Notes: generated by a model from the letters alone, not told the origin. DNA of 64,000 bases from Aquilutibacter rugosus (GCF_036541335.1 NZ_JAZHBO010000001.1:806001-870000); one strand, 5' to 3'. Positions 1-10,352 are shown, counted from the first letter of the stretch. Numbers and translations: made by a program.

Positions 1-1436
1 ATCGCACGGTGTCGACTTTTATTCCGGACGCCAATCCGCAACGGGCGGTGATTGCCGCCGCGCCGCTGGCCGCCGATGTGCTCAAGAACTACAAGGGGGG
101 TGAGGCCAAGCAGGCCGGTGAGCAGTTCGATGGCACCCCGACCCACATTGAGAAGCGCGTCGAGCGACTGCAGCTGACGCCGACCCTCAAGGCCGTGCTG
201 CTGCCGTACAAGACGCGCGGCGCCTCGGTACAGGTGGCGGGACAGTTCCGCTTCGGTAACGAAAAAGAACTGTACGGGGTGTATCCGAATGCCTTCGTCG
301 GTGGATTGCTGATGATGGGCGCCAAGGACCTGACCCGTGACCAGATCTCCAAGCAACTGACGGCGCTCAAGGCCGGCGGTAGTGTCAGCGGTGGCAGCCA
401 GTCCCTGAGCTTGCGTGCCGATGCACAACGCGACTCGGTCGTGCCGGTCATTCAACTGCTGACGCAAGTGGCCCGCACCGCTACGGTGCCGGATGCTGAG
501 TTCGAGCAAGCGCGCACGCAAGCGATCACCTCGCTCGAGATGCAACGCCAGGAACCGCAGACCTTGGCCAGTGAAGCAATGGCAGCGCATTTCAATGTGT
601 GGCCGAAGGGGCACCCCAGTGCTTACCGTCCGCTGGCTGAGCGCATCGCCGAGATCAAGGCGCTGAAGGTCGAGGATCTGCGTGCATTCAAGCAGCAGTT
701 CTACGGCACCGCACAGGGCGAAGTGACGATCGTCGGTGACTTTGATCCGGCTGCGGTCAAGGCAGAGCTGAGCAAGGCCTTCCCGGGTTGGACCAGCAAT
801 GTGAAATACGCCCCGATCTCTACGCGTTACAACGCCATCGCCCCGGTGACCGAGCGACTGAATGCACCCGACAAGGCCAATGCGTTTGTGCTCGCACGCG
901 TGAACATGCCCTTGAACGATACCGATCCCGATTACCCCGCACTGCGCGTGGCCAACGACATCCTGGGTGGCAGCACGCTCAAGTCGCGTCTGGGCGATCG
1001 TCTGCGCCAAAAAGAAGGCCTGACCTACGGCGTCAGCTCCCAGATCCGCGCCGATTTCAGCCTTGAAGGGCATGATGACGACGGCTACCTGATGATCTAC
1101 GGCATCACGGCGCCGGAGAACGCCGAGAAATTTACGGCAGGCGTGCGCGATGAGTTGGCCAAGTTTGTCGCCACCGGCGTGACCGAAGAAGAGGTCAAGA
1201 CCGCGGTGGCGGATATTCTGTCGTCGCGTACGACGGCGTTGACGAAGGAACAATCGCTGGTGTCCGTGCTGGCTGATCAGGCCTACCGCGGTGAGACGAT
1301 GGCAGACTATGCCCGTCGCACCGAGGCATACAGCAAGCTGACCGCCGCGCAAGTGAATGCGGCCATTCGCGCAAAGATCAAACCGGAAGCACTGAGCGTC
1401 TTTATGGCCGGCGACTTGTCCAAGTTCAAGAAGTAA
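1..1436 (+). CDS. M16 family zinc peptidase, C-terminal part (5' end outside window)
   Basis: The reading frame is open to the left edge (the codons before the GTG at 9 are CGC and ACG), so this is the downstream part of a longer gene. About 475 residues are visible. They match the second half of two-module insulinase/pitrilysin-like peptidases: a linker rich in Ala/Pro, then a non-catalytic M16 domain, with GQFRFGNEKELYGVY near residue 80, a middle GEVTIVGDFDP segment, and a final domain containing LGGSTLKSRLGDRLRQKEGLTYG, described here by its GGS and RLR..EGLTYG features. The zinc-binding HxxEH motif of the family lies in the first module and is not in the window, as expected. Such proteins are usually exported periplasmic peptidases. 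Function beyond peptidase is not inferred. The TSUP gene follows after 9 bases. Confidence 0.85.
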   Translation, partial: RTVSTFIPDANPQRAVIAAAPLAADVLKNYKGGEAKQAGEQFDGTPTHIEKRVERLQLTPTLKAVLLPYKTRGASVQVAGQFRFGNEKELYGVYPNAFVGGLLMMGAKDLTRDQISKQLTALKAGGSVSGGSQSLSLRADAQRDSVVPVIQLLTQVARTATVPDAEFEQARTQAITSLEMQRQEPQTLASEAMAAHFNVWPKGHPSAYRPLAERIAEIKALKVEDLRAFKQQFYGTAQGEVTIVGDFDPAAVKAELSKAFPGWTSNVKYAPISTRYNAIAPVTERLNAPDKANAFVLARVNMPLNDTDPDYPALRVANDILGGSTLKSRLGDRLRQKEGLTYGVSSQIRADFSLEGHDDDGYLMIYGITAPENAEKFTAGVRDELAKFVATGVTEEEVKTAVADILSSRTTALTKEQSLVSVLADQAYRGETMADYARRTEAYSKLTAAQVNAAIRAKIKPEALSVFMAGDLSKFKK

Positions 1437-1445
1437 GAGACGGGC

Positions 1446-2207
1446 TTGGGTATTGAGGAGATCCTGGTACTCGCCGCCTCGTTTCTTGCAGGACTAATTG
1501 ATGCGGTGGTTGGCGGTGGCGGGCTGGTTCTGTTACCGGCCCTGTTCGCCACGTTCCCGGGCGCCGCACCGGCCACCTTGATCGGCACCAACAAGACCGC
1601 TTCGGTGTGGGGGACCTCGGTGGCGACGTGGCGCTATGCCCGTCGCGTCAATCTCAACTGGCGCGTGTTGCTGATCGCGGCGGGGGTGGCCTTCGTAGGG
1701 TCGTTGCTGGGTGCGTATGCGCTGACGCTGATCAATCCGGACGTCTTGCGCAAGGCACTGCCGTTCATTTTGTTAGTGGTGCTGATCTATGTACTGGCCA
1801 ACAAGAACATGGGCTACGATCACGCGCCGCGCTTTACGGGGCGTCACGAGTTGCTGTTCGCGTGTGCCATTGGCATCGTGCTGGGTGTGTATGACGGCCT
1901 GTTCGGGCCGGGGACGGGGAGCTTTCTGATCTTTCTGCTGGTGCGAGTGCTCGGCTACGACTTTTTGCATGCCTCCGCCTCTGCCAAGGTCCTCAACGTG
2001 GCCACCAACCTGGCAGCGATCCTGCTGCTGAGCCTGAAAGGCCATGTGTGGTGGCAGCTCGGGCTCACGATGGCCGCCTTTAACGTGGCCGGATCCGTGG
2101 TCGGCGCGCACTTGGCGCTCAAGCACGGCAGCGGGTTTGTGCGGGTCGCCTTTGTGGTGGTGGTTTCGGCGCTGATTGCCAAGACGGCGTGGGATGCCTT
2201 CGCTTAG
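1446..2207 (+). CDS. TSUP family membrane permease (TauE/SafE type)
   Basis: A 253-residue, very hydrophobic protein with about eight predicted membrane segments. The TSUP hallmark is seen near the N-terminus: FLAGLIDAVVGGGGLVLLPA, a membrane segment with a run of glycines, followed by a second half-repeat around residues 140-170 with GIVLGVYDGLFGPGTGSF. The family (Pfam TauE) exports or imports sulfite, sulfonates and other organic anions, so substrate cannot be assigned from sequence. The start is TTG at 1446, with a weak purine-rich stretch (AAGAGA) before it; no in-frame ATG offers a better choice without cutting the first membrane segment. It may be co-transcribed with the peptidase gene 9 bases upstream. 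Confidence 0.85.
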   Translation: MGIEEILVLAASFLAGLIDAVVGGGGLVLLPALFATFPGAAPATLIGTNKTASVWGTSVATWRYARRVNLNWRVLLIAAGVAFVGSLLGAYALTLINPDVLRKALPFILLVVLIYVLANKNMGYDHAPRFTGRHELLFACAIGIVLGVYDGLFGPGTGSFLIFLLVRVLGYDFLHASASAKVLNVATNLAAILLLSLKGHVWWQLGLTMAAFNVAGSVVGAHLALKHGSGFVRVAFVVVVSALIAKTAWDAFA

Positions 2208-2337
2208 GAAATAGAGAACTATTTGGCACAATAATGTGTGAATTGCGTCACGCCCGGTTATCGGTTACAAAGGAGCTGCAATAGGCGCCGGTCCCCAAGA
2301 CGGTCGACATCAAGTTGTTGCACAGGGGAATCATCGA

Positions 2338-2652
2338 ATGCACGGATGCAAGCGCGTTGGCGATGCGGCAGCGATCCCTTCGCGATACCCGGCCCAGAGT
2401 TACGTGTCCGGTGACACGGTCAAAGAGACCTATTTCTTTAAGAGCGGAAGCGACTACTATCGCCTCAAGCTCGATCGCGATATAGACGAGGACAAGGCCG
2501 AGCTGTACACGCGCACAGGCGCCTCGGGCGAGTGGGAAAAAACATACTGTTCCAACGTCAACACGATGTTTGTGGCATCTCCATCCAAGGTGCCGGGCAT
2601 TGAGCTTCTATCCGATTTCTATCAGCAATATGGCGAAGAGTGGAGACCGTAA
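2338..2652 (+). CDS. Truncated paralogue of the downstream secreted protein, unknown function
   Basis: A 104-residue protein whose last 70 or so residues align with the C-terminal part of the next gene product: YFFKSGSDYYRLKLD against YFFEKAGNRYRFTID, LYTRTGASGEWE against LFTRSNGGAWAV, and DFYQQYGEEWRP against EFYQKNGDGWRLK. The paralogue has a signal peptide and about 60 further residues in front; this copy has neither. The in-frame sequence upstream (open back to 2242) shows no similarity to the missing part. An AGGGGA ribosome site lies nine bases before the ATG, so it could still be translated. I infer a tandem duplication followed by loss of the front half. No function is recognised. Whether it is a live gene or a relic is open. 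Confidence 0.5.
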   Translation: MHGCKRVGDAAAIPSRYPAQSYVSGDTVKETYFFKSGSDYYRLKLDRDIDEDKAELYTRTGASGEWEKTYCSNVNTMFVASPSKVPGIELLSDFYQQYGEEWRP

Positions 2653-3154
2653 TTCAACGAAATACACATTAATCACTGCACTATCCCTTGCCGCCGTCTG
2701 CAGTGCCGGCGTCCTGCCTCGAGTTGCCGCAGCCGGTCCGTTGCCGGCCAACACCATATTGACCTGTACAACGGAGTCGGGTCGTCAGCTTGAGATTAAT
2801 TACGCTCATTCCGCGCAGGCCTTTCAACTCAAGGTTGCCGGTGGGGCCGCTAAGACCAACGTGGATATCCTGAGCAAGCTCGGCACCGTTGATTTCGAGG
2901 ATGACGAGGGACTGGTGAGCATTTACTTCTTCGAGAAGGCCGGCAACCGATATCGTTTCACTATCGATTCCTACGACGACGGCACGCTTGAGGCAGGGCT
3001 GTTTACTCGCAGCAACGGTGGCGCCTGGGCTGTTGACGGCTGCAAGACCATCGATGGCAATGCGGACTTTCAGACGACACCGGGCATGCCGCCTACATAC
3101 GATGACCCTGCCGAGTTCTACCAAAAGAACGGTGACGGCTGGCGCCTGAAATAA
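2630..3154 (+). CDS. Small secreted protein of unknown function
   Basis: The chosen ATG at 2630 overlaps the end of the preceding paralogue by 23 bases. It gives a 174-residue protein with a clear export signal: basic start, hydrophobic stretch TLITALSLAAVCSAGVLP and an Ala-rich cleavage region near residue 35. The mature part contains three cysteines, a TCTTESGRQLEI segment near the front, and the YFFEKAGNRYRF and LFTRSNGGAW motifs shared with the gene upstream. An earlier in-frame start at 2570 would add residues that destroy the signal peptide. I do not recognise the family. Location in periplasm or outside the cell is inferred from the signal alone. Confidence 0.65.
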   Translation: MAKSGDRNSTKYTLITALSLAAVCSAGVLPRVAAAGPLPANTILTCTTESGRQLEINYAHSAQAFQLKVAGGAAKTNVDILSKLGTVDFEDDEGLVSIYFFEKAGNRYRFTIDSYDDGTLEAGLFTRSNGGAWAVDGCKTIDGNADFQTTPGMPPTYDDPAEFYQKNGDGWRLK

Positions 3155-3200
3155 CGATTGAAGCTGTCGTCAGCCAGCGTAAAGATCCCGGAGGATTCAA

Positions 3201-3704
3201 ATGCAATTAGCCATCATCGGAAGCGACCACCGTCCGGACATTCGCAGCGGTTGCAAACGGGGTGCGTTGGCTCTGATTTGTGCGCTGGCCTGTGTAGTCG
3301 GGACGGTATCCGCGGCTGAGACCTGGGCGCGGCTGGCAACGCTGAACGACGGAGGCATCGTCGAACTCGAGACGTCGAACGTCAGGCCGCAACGACATCT
3401 GGGCCTAAGTGACTACGTGGCCAGTCAGATGCCCACGCATTGGTCATCTATCGTTCGTTACACCTGGCCCACGGATCGTGTACAGGACGGCGTCAGTATT
3501 CGTTCCGTTCGCGTCAAACTCCTATGGATCTGCGAAAGTCCGATGAAAGTTGCGCAGTGGCGGTTTTGGGCCTTTGACAGCAAGGGCAACGAAGTAATCG
3601 ACAAGGGCATGGATTTCGAAATGGATGATTCGCCGTCGTTCAGGCAGGTATCCGGCGACGATGAGCAGCTTGGCAAGCGCGTCTGTTCCATAGCCAAAAA
3701 ATAA
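3201..3704 (+). CDS. Secreted surface-adhesin-E-like protein, unknown function
   Basis: A 167-residue protein preceded by a strong GGAGG ribosome site seven bases before the ATG. Residues 20-38 are a hydrophobic export signal (ALALICALACVVGTVSA followed by AE). The mature part has the layout of the surface-adhesin E family (haemophilus protein E-like): an opening TWARLATLNDGGIVELE strand pair, a central RYTWPTD aromatic strand, then VRVKLLWICES with its single cysteine, and a closing WRFWAFDSKGNEV region and final cysteine VCSIAKK, plausibly forming a disulphide. The assignment rests on pattern only. It could equally be any small secreted beta protein. It sits in the same direction as the two small secreted paralogues upstream. 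Confidence 0.6.
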   Translation: MQLAIIGSDHRPDIRSGCKRGALALICALACVVGTVSAAETWARLATLNDGGIVELETSNVRPQRHLGLSDYVASQMPTHWSSIVRYTWPTDRVQDGVSIRSVRVKLLWICESPMKVAQWRFWAFDSKGNEVIDKGMDFEMDDSPSFRQVSGDDEQLGKRVCSIAKK

Positions 3705-3726
3705 CCCGCCAATCCCTCGTGCGGGT
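3693..3726 (-). terminator. Rho-independent terminator for the minus-strand gene at 3784-4131
   Basis: Read on the minus strand, ACCCGC and GCGGGT pair across an 11-base loop and are followed directly by TATTTTTT. It lies 58 bases beyond the stop of the minus-strand gene and just after the stop of the plus-strand gene at 3704. On the plus strand there is no T-tract after the hairpin, so it is best read as serving the minus strand. Confidence 0.55.
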
Positions 3727-3783
3727 CATCGCGTTCTGATTGCCCCAGATCATCAGGATCTCAGGCCGGTGTTGCTAACGGGG

Positions 3784-4131
3784 TCAGCGCAGGGCATCCG
3801 TTTGGCGCTCTCTAAGCTCCTCGGCGAGATCCGGCCAGACTTGGTCAATACGTGCAATGAAGTCGTTGGTGCAGGCGATGGCATGGGTATCGCGCCCTTG
3901 CGCGTCCTGTCGAATCCAATCGATCACTTCCCAATAGGAAATCCACTGGATCGCTGCCATTAGTTCATCGTGGCCATACTGGCCGCGGGATCGGGTTTGC
4001 AGCCATGTCACAAGCTCTGAGATCGAGCCCTTTACGACGATGGCATCGTAGATGTGGTCGAAGGGGCGGGCATTTGACTCTAGCCACTCAATACAATGCT
4101 CGAGGCTGCTCGGAGATTCACTGGTTCTCAT
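3784..4131 (-). CDS. Conserved-looking protein of unknown function, 115 residues
   Basis: The protein is acidic and appears all-helical, rich in Trp (WLES, TWLQTR, WISYWEVIDWIR, VWPDLAEEL), with no signal peptide or membrane segment. Codon third positions are GC-rich, as in the surrounding chromosome, which argues that this is a real gene rather than a chance frame. I recognise no family; it could be a small immunity or antitoxin-like protein given its size and accessory setting, but nothing in the sequence shows that. It has its own terminator downstream and is divergent from the nuclease-helicase gene at 4255, with about 120 bases between them that may hold both promoters. Confidence 0.5.
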   Translation of the reverse strand: MRTSESPSSLEHCIEWLESNARPFDHIYDAIVVKGSISELVTWLQTRSRGQYGHDELMAAIQWISYWEVIDWIRQDAQGRDTHAIACTNDFIARIDQVWPDLAEELRERQTDALR

Positions 4132-4254
4132 GCCTAGAACATACCGGGGCTGGGCGACGTTGTCCGGATGGCATTGGATTACCGAGGTGCGTTGCGTTGT
4201 ATCCTGGGCATTGACGTGGACAATCTATAAACATACGTGGCACCCGAATCCAGC

Positions 4255-6258
4255 ATGTCCAGCTACTCACCACTACCGAGTTCCGGTTATCTGTACGGAG
4301 ACTCGGTACTGAACTTCGCCTCGACCGATTCAAATCTCATTATCGGTAAGCTCGCATCGCAGATGCCTACTGTGTCCCAGCCGGAAATAGCCGCCTGGAC
4401 CGAGCAGATTGAGGTGTTGAAATCGAGTATTGTTGCGGACGCAAATGCTGCAGATCAAATATATTTCGAGTTTAAAATACCTCGTCTCGGTCGCCGAATC
4501 GACAATGTCTTGATACGCAATGACATTCTGTATGTCATCGAGTTTAAGACAGGTGAAAGCGAGTTCAGCAAGCATGCAATGGATCAGGTCTGGGACTATG
4601 CACTGGATCTAGTGAATTTTCACTCTACAAGTGAGCATGCCTCGATACTCCCAGTTTTGATCGCGACCGGCGGGTCACCACAAGACATTCGAGTTTATGG
4701 AACGCAGCATGGAGATGCGGTTGCTCGTCCTGTGCGGGGATCAAAGTCGCAGATTCTCGACGTAATTGCCGCCGCTGAGCAACATTTTTCGGGTAGTCGT
4801 GCGTCTTTAGAAAATTGGGAATCAGGACGATATAGTCCTACGCCTACAATTGTTGAAGCAGCAAAGGCTCTTTATGCCGGGCACGGCGTGGAGGAGATTT
4901 CGAGAAGCGATTCTGGTGCAGTGAATCTTAGGCTAACGGCATCGGCGGTTAGCGAGATTATTCATCGATCCCAACGCGAAAAGCAGAAGGCCATCGTTTT
5001 TGTGACGGGAGTGCCTGGGGCCGGCAAGACTCTTGTTGGCTTGGATGTTGCTACTAAGCACTCCAATGGTTCCTCTCGAGAGCACAGCGTGTTTTTGTCT
5101 GGGAATGGGCCATTGGTAAGTGTACTTACCGAGGCGCTTGCGCGAGATCGCGTCGATCGTGCCAAGTCGCGCGGCGAGAAAGTGATGAAGGGGGAGGCTC
5201 GGTCTGCGATCAAGGCGTTTATCCAGCTCGTGCACCATTTCCGGGATGCCTGTCTCGTCGACAAAGCTCCGCCTGTGGATCACGTTGCGTTGTTTGATGA
5301 GGCTCAGCGGGCCTGGAATCGGAAGAAGACATCTGAGTTCATGCGGAGTAAGAAGAATCAGCCGCAGTTCGATCAGTCGGAGCCACAGTTTCTGATTTCC
5401 TGCATGGACCGACACAAAGATTGGGCTGTAGTAGTTTGCTTAATTGGCGAAGGACAAGAGATTAACGATGGAGAGGGTGGTGTGTCTGAATGGACCACTG
5501 CTGTCCGTGAGTACTTTCCAAACTGGCAGGTCTATTTGAGTCCTGTGGTCATAGAGGATGTCGATGACGAACGACTAAAGGTTGACATCCATGCGCTTGC
5601 GGACCGTACACATGTTGTGGAGTCTTTGCATTTGAGTACCTCAATGCGGTCCTTTAGAGCGGAGAATCTAAGTAATTTTGTGCGTTGCGTTCTTGAGCTG
5701 GAGGTTGAGGAAGCCAGGGCTCATCTGTCATCGCTGAAAATTCGATACCCCATTGTTGTCACGCGAGACTTGAGCAAAGCCAAGTCGTGGGTCAAGGAGC
5801 AAGCGCGGGGCAGTGAGCGGTTTGGTATGGTGGTTTCCTCAAAGGCTCAAAGGCTTCGGCCAATCTCAATCGATGTGCGTCCAAAGATCGAGCCTATTCA
5901 TTGGTTCTTGCACCCTCAAGAAGATGTGCGATCCAGTAATTTTCTTGAGGATGCAGCCACAGAATTTGTCGTACAAGGTCTGGAACTGGATTGGGCTTGC
6001 GTGGTGTGGGACGGGGACATGCGGATATCCGACGACAAGTGGTCCTATCACGAATTCAAAGGCACAAAGTGGCAAAGGGTCAAGCTGGACCAGCGGCAGC
6101 GCTATCAAAAGAACGCGTATCGCGTTCTTTTGACTCGGGCTCGTCAAGGCATGGTGTTAGTCATCCCAGAGGGTGACCCCGCAGACCCTTCTAGAAACCC
6201 AAATTACTATGATGGGATCTATCGCCTCTTCCAAAAAATCGGGGTCACAGAGATATAG
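4255..6258 (+). CDS. DUF2075-type P-loop NTPase/helicase with N-terminal nuclease-like domain
   Basis: About 667 residues from the ATG at 4255 (a GTG at 4237 is also in frame; neither has a clear ribosome site). Residues 70-105 hold a PD-(D/E)xK-like nuclease core: IYFEFKIPRLGRRIDNVLI then LYVIEFKTGE, giving the expected Asp (about 83) and E-x-K pair (about 96-98). Walker A is GVPGAGKT at about 252-259, Walker B is VALFDEAQ at about 343-350. The C-terminus carries a superfamily 1 helicase-like motif, YRVLLTRARQGMVLV, near 620. This is the DUF2075 architecture, found in many accessory and defence regions; the substrate is unknown. Its base composition is visibly more AT-rich than the neighbours, which suggests recent transfer. 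An HNH remnant follows 11 bases on. Confidence 0.8.
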   Translation: MSSYSPLPSSGYLYGDSVLNFASTDSNLIIGKLASQMPTVSQPEIAAWTEQIEVLKSSIVADANAADQIYFEFKIPRLGRRIDNVLIRNDILYVIEFKTGESEFSKHAMDQVWDYALDLVNFHSTSEHASILPVLIATGGSPQDIRVYGTQHGDAVARPVRGSKSQILDVIAAAEQHFSGSRASLENWESGRYSPTPTIVEAAKALYAGHGVEEISRSDSGAVNLRLTASAVSEIIHRSQREKQKAIVFVTGVPGAGKTLVGLDVATKHSNGSSREHSVFLSGNGPLVSVLTEALARDRVDRAKSRGEKVMKGEARSAIKAFIQLVHHFRDACLVDKAPPVDHVALFDEAQRAWNRKKTSEFMRSKKNQPQFDQSEPQFLISCMDRHKDWAVVVCLIGEGQEINDGEGGVSEWTTAVREYFPNWQVYLSPVVIEDVDDERLKVDIHALADRTHVVESLHLSTSMRSFRAENLSNFVRCVLELEVEEARAHLSSLKIRYPIVVTRDLSKAKSWVKEQARGSERFGMVVSSKAQRLRPISIDVRPKIEPIHWFLHPQEDVRSSNFLEDAATEFVVQGLELDWACVVWDGDMRISDDKWSYHEFKGTKWQRVKLDQRQRYQKNAYRVLLTRARQGMVLVIPEGDPADPSRNPNYYDGIYRLFQKIGVTEI

Positions 6259-6269
6259 AGGTTAAATGC

Positions 6270-6494
6270 GTGTGTCGCATCGTCAATGCGGAATTTCACA
6301 TTAATCATCTCTTTGACAAGGGATTCATCGAATTCGAGCGGACAGGGAAAATAATCGTATCCAGTGAGCTGGACTACGAGGTCATGAATCGCTGGGCGAT
6401 AAATGAGGGCCGAAATGTCGGCACGTTCTCGGCGGAGCAGTCCGAGTTTCTCGAGTTTCATCGAGACACGATTTTTCGATCGGGTTCCGGTTAG
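6270..6494 (+). pseudogene. C-terminal remnant of an HNH endonuclease
   Basis: The 74 visible residues begin CRIVNAEFHINHLFDKGFI and go on with KIIVSSEL and FLEFHRDTIF. This matches the back half of HNH (HNH_2-like) endonucleases, where the last catalytic His of the motif sits in an H-x-LFD-x-G pattern and the protein ends with a YHRD-x-VF-like stretch. The front half with the first HNH residues and zinc-type cysteines is missing: the frame begins only at GTG 6270, right after the stop of the nuclease-helicase gene. I read it as a decayed or deletion-fused gene. Its stop codon overlaps the stop of the minus-strand small membrane gene. Confidence 0.6.
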
Positions 6495-6672
6495 CGCTTG
6501 CCCGATGCGGCGCTGAGAATGCACAGCAAGTGCAGGATCAGGCCCGGAACGACTAGAAGGAAGTAGCCGATCACTACGGCTACTAGCCAGACGATGCCGG
6601 CGCCTACTTGGCCTTTATACATTTGGCCGGCGCCGGGAATGACGAGACTCAGAACCGCAGCGTAGGCACGGA

Positions 6673-6676
<4 letters not shown>
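6491..6676 (-). CDS. Small TM2-like membrane protein with apparent CTG start, coupled to acs
   Basis: On the minus strand, downstream of acs, a frame of 61 codons runs to TAA at 6491 and encodes IPGAGQMYKGQVGAGIVWLV followed by AVVIGYFLLVVPGLILHLL and a short basic tail, i.e. two membrane helices of the kind seen in small TM2/DUF5683-like proteins. There is no ATG, GTG or TTG before the conserved part: the frame is open only back to a TGA inside acs. A CTG overlaps the acs stop as CTGA, exactly where an ATGA coupling start would be expected. Either CTG (or ATC next to it) is used, or the start codon has been lost by mutation. The single internal ATG (QMYKG) would cut the first helix. Confidence 0.55.
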
Positions 6677-8622
<1,946 letters not shown>

Positions 8623-8624
8623 GT

Positions 8625-10259
8625 TTAAGGCTCCGGTAGCAGACTATAGAATAAGCCATAAGCCGGTAGCTCTAATGTGAGCCCGTCGTCGGTCAGTGCA
8701 CCGGCCGTGAGACCGTGGCCGTCCAGCGGCGACAGACCCTTCGGCAGGTCAGACAAAGTCGCTGTAGTGCCCGACAGGTTGAACGCGCAGAACAGGGTCG
8801 AGCCCTCATGGGTACGCGTAAACGCCAGCACCGGCTCGGCGGTATCGAGCATGGTGATCGAGCCCAGGGTCAGCTCCGGCCTTGAAGCGCGCCATGCCGT
8901 AAAGCGGCGGAACCCGACCAGCACGCTGTCGGCATGATGTTCCTGCGTGTCCACGCTCAGCTGCAGGTGGCGCGGATCGACGGGCAGCCACGGTTTGGAG
9001 CCGTTATCGGAGACCATGAAATCGCCATGCAGGGTGTTGGCCCACGGCATGGGAGTGCGGCATCCGTCGCGGCCCTTGAACGCCGGCCAGAAGGCAACGC
9101 CGAACGGATCCTGCAAGTCCTCAAAGGCGACATCGGCCTCGGGCAGGCCCAGCTCCTGACCCTGATACACGCAGACCGAACCGCGCAGCGACAGCAGCAT
9201 CGCGTTGAGCAGATTGGCGGCGTAGGGCGGGGCCTCATCGTGCAGCCAGCGGGTCATGACGCGTTGGACATCGTGATTGCTGATGGACCAGCACGGATAG
9301 CCATCGACCACGCGCGATTCAAAGGCACGCACGGTGTCGCGGATGTGCTGCACCGAGAACTCATCGGCGGCCAACTCAAACGAGTAGCCCATGTGCAGCT
9401 TGTCGGGGCCGCTGTACTCGGCCATGGTGGCGAGCGAGTCTTCGGAGTTGAGTTCGGCGACGGTGGTGATGCCTTCGTACTGATCGAACAGGGCACGCAG
9501 GCGCCGGATGAAGGGGATCATCTCGGGCTGGGTGTTGTTGTGATAGTGGTACTGGAAGGCGTACGGATTGTCGGGCGAGTAGCCGCGGCCGGTGCGCGCT
9601 TCGGGCGGTTTGGCAGGGTTGTCGCGCAGCTCACGGTCGTGGAAGCAGAAGTTGAACGCATCGAGGCGGAAGCCATCGACACCCTTGTCCAGCCAGAACT
9701 TGACGTTGTCCAGCACCGCCTCCTGCACTTCCGGATTATGGAAGTTCAGATCGGGCTGATCGACCAGGAAGTTGTGCAGATAGTACTGCTTGCGACGGCT
9801 ATCCCATTGCCAGGCATTGCCGCCGAAGATGGAGAGCCAGTTGTTGGGTGCGCTGCCATCGGGCTTGGCGTCGGCCCAGACGTACCAGTCGGACTTGGGG
9901 TTGTCCTGGCTTTGGCGCGACTGCGCAAACCATTCGTGATCAATCGAGGTGTGCGAGAACACCTGATCAATAATGATGCGAAGGCCATGCCCGTGCGCCG
10001 ACTCGATCAGCGCATCAAAGTCATCCATGCTGCCGAACATGGGATCAATGGCCCGGTAATCGGCAATGTCGTAGCCGAAATCACGCATGGGGGACTTGAA
10101 GAACGGGGAGATCCACAGCGCCTGCACGCCCAGCGATGCGAGGTACGGCATTTTGCCGATAATGCCCCGCAAGTCACCGATGCCATCGCTGTTGCTGTCC
10201 GCGAAACTGCGCGGATAGACCTGATAGATGACGGCCCCGCGCCACCATTCATGTTGCAT
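8625..10259 (-). CDS. GH13 alpha-glucosidase / oligo-1,6-glucosidase type
   Basis: Hydrolyses terminal alpha-glucosidic bonds of malto- or isomalto-oligosaccharides. The start ATG at 10259 has GGTGAG just before it and gives a 544-residue protein beginning MQHEWWRGAVIYQVYPRSF, the classic GH13 opening. The catalytic triad is visible: nucleophile Asp about 200 in DGFRLDAFNF, acid/base Glu about 269 in TTVAELN, and transition-state Asp about 330 in SNHDVQR; the first conserved region is DQVFSHTS. No signal peptide, so it acts inside the cell, presumably on imported sugars. It is divergent from a LacI regulator 105 bases away, its likely controller. It resembles the AglA-type glucosidases of xanthomonads; exact bond preference cannot be read. 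Confidence 0.92.
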   Translation of the reverse strand: MQHEWWRGAVIYQVYPRSFADSNSDGIGDLRGIIGKMPYLASLGVQALWISPFFKSPMRDFGYDIADYRAIDPMFGSMDDFDALIESAHGHGLRIIIDQVFSHTSIDHEWFAQSRQSQDNPKSDWYVWADAKPDGSAPNNWLSIFGGNAWQWDSRRKQYYLHNFLVDQPDLNFHNPEVQEAVLDNVKFWLDKGVDGFRLDAFNFCFHDRELRDNPAKPPEARTGRGYSPDNPYAFQYHYHNNTQPEMIPFIRRLRALFDQYEGITTVAELNSEDSLATMAEYSGPDKLHMGYSFELAADEFSVQHIRDTVRAFESRVVDGYPCWSISNHDVQRVMTRWLHDEAPPYAANLLNAMLLSLRGSVCVYQGQELGLPEADVAFEDLQDPFGVAFWPAFKGRDGCRTPMPWANTLHGDFMVSDNGSKPWLPVDPRHLQLSVDTQEHHADSVLVGFRRFTAWRASRPELTLGSITMLDTAEPVLAFTRTHEGSTLFCAFNLSGTTATLSDLPKGLSPLDGHGLTAGALTDDGLTLELPAYGLFYSLLPEP

Positions 10260-10323
10260 GTAACTCACCCGGTTTTGGTTTGAAACACTATAAGAGAGTC
10301 CCGCCGTGCAGCATGGCGTTGTG

Positions 10324-10352
10324 GAATCGTATTCAGCGCCAAGGCGTTGGCG
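10324..10352. promoter_or_regulatory. Candidate LacI-family operators between glucosidase and regulator
   Basis: Two short palindromes sit in the 105-base divergent region: GAATCGTATTC at 10324-10334 and CGCCAAGGCGTTGGCG at 10337-10352 (six-base arms, four-base centre). LacI-family proteins bind palindromes of this size and often control their own divergent neighbour. The first contains ATCGTATTCA, which also occurs (opposite strand) upstream of zwf at 17188-17197. Binding itself is inferred. Confidence 0.4.

Noticed and set aside
2208..2337. A missing N-terminal part of the truncated paralogue by frameshift
   Set aside because: Reading back in its own frame gave no segment similar to the front half of the downstream paralogue, so a simple frameshift does not explain it.
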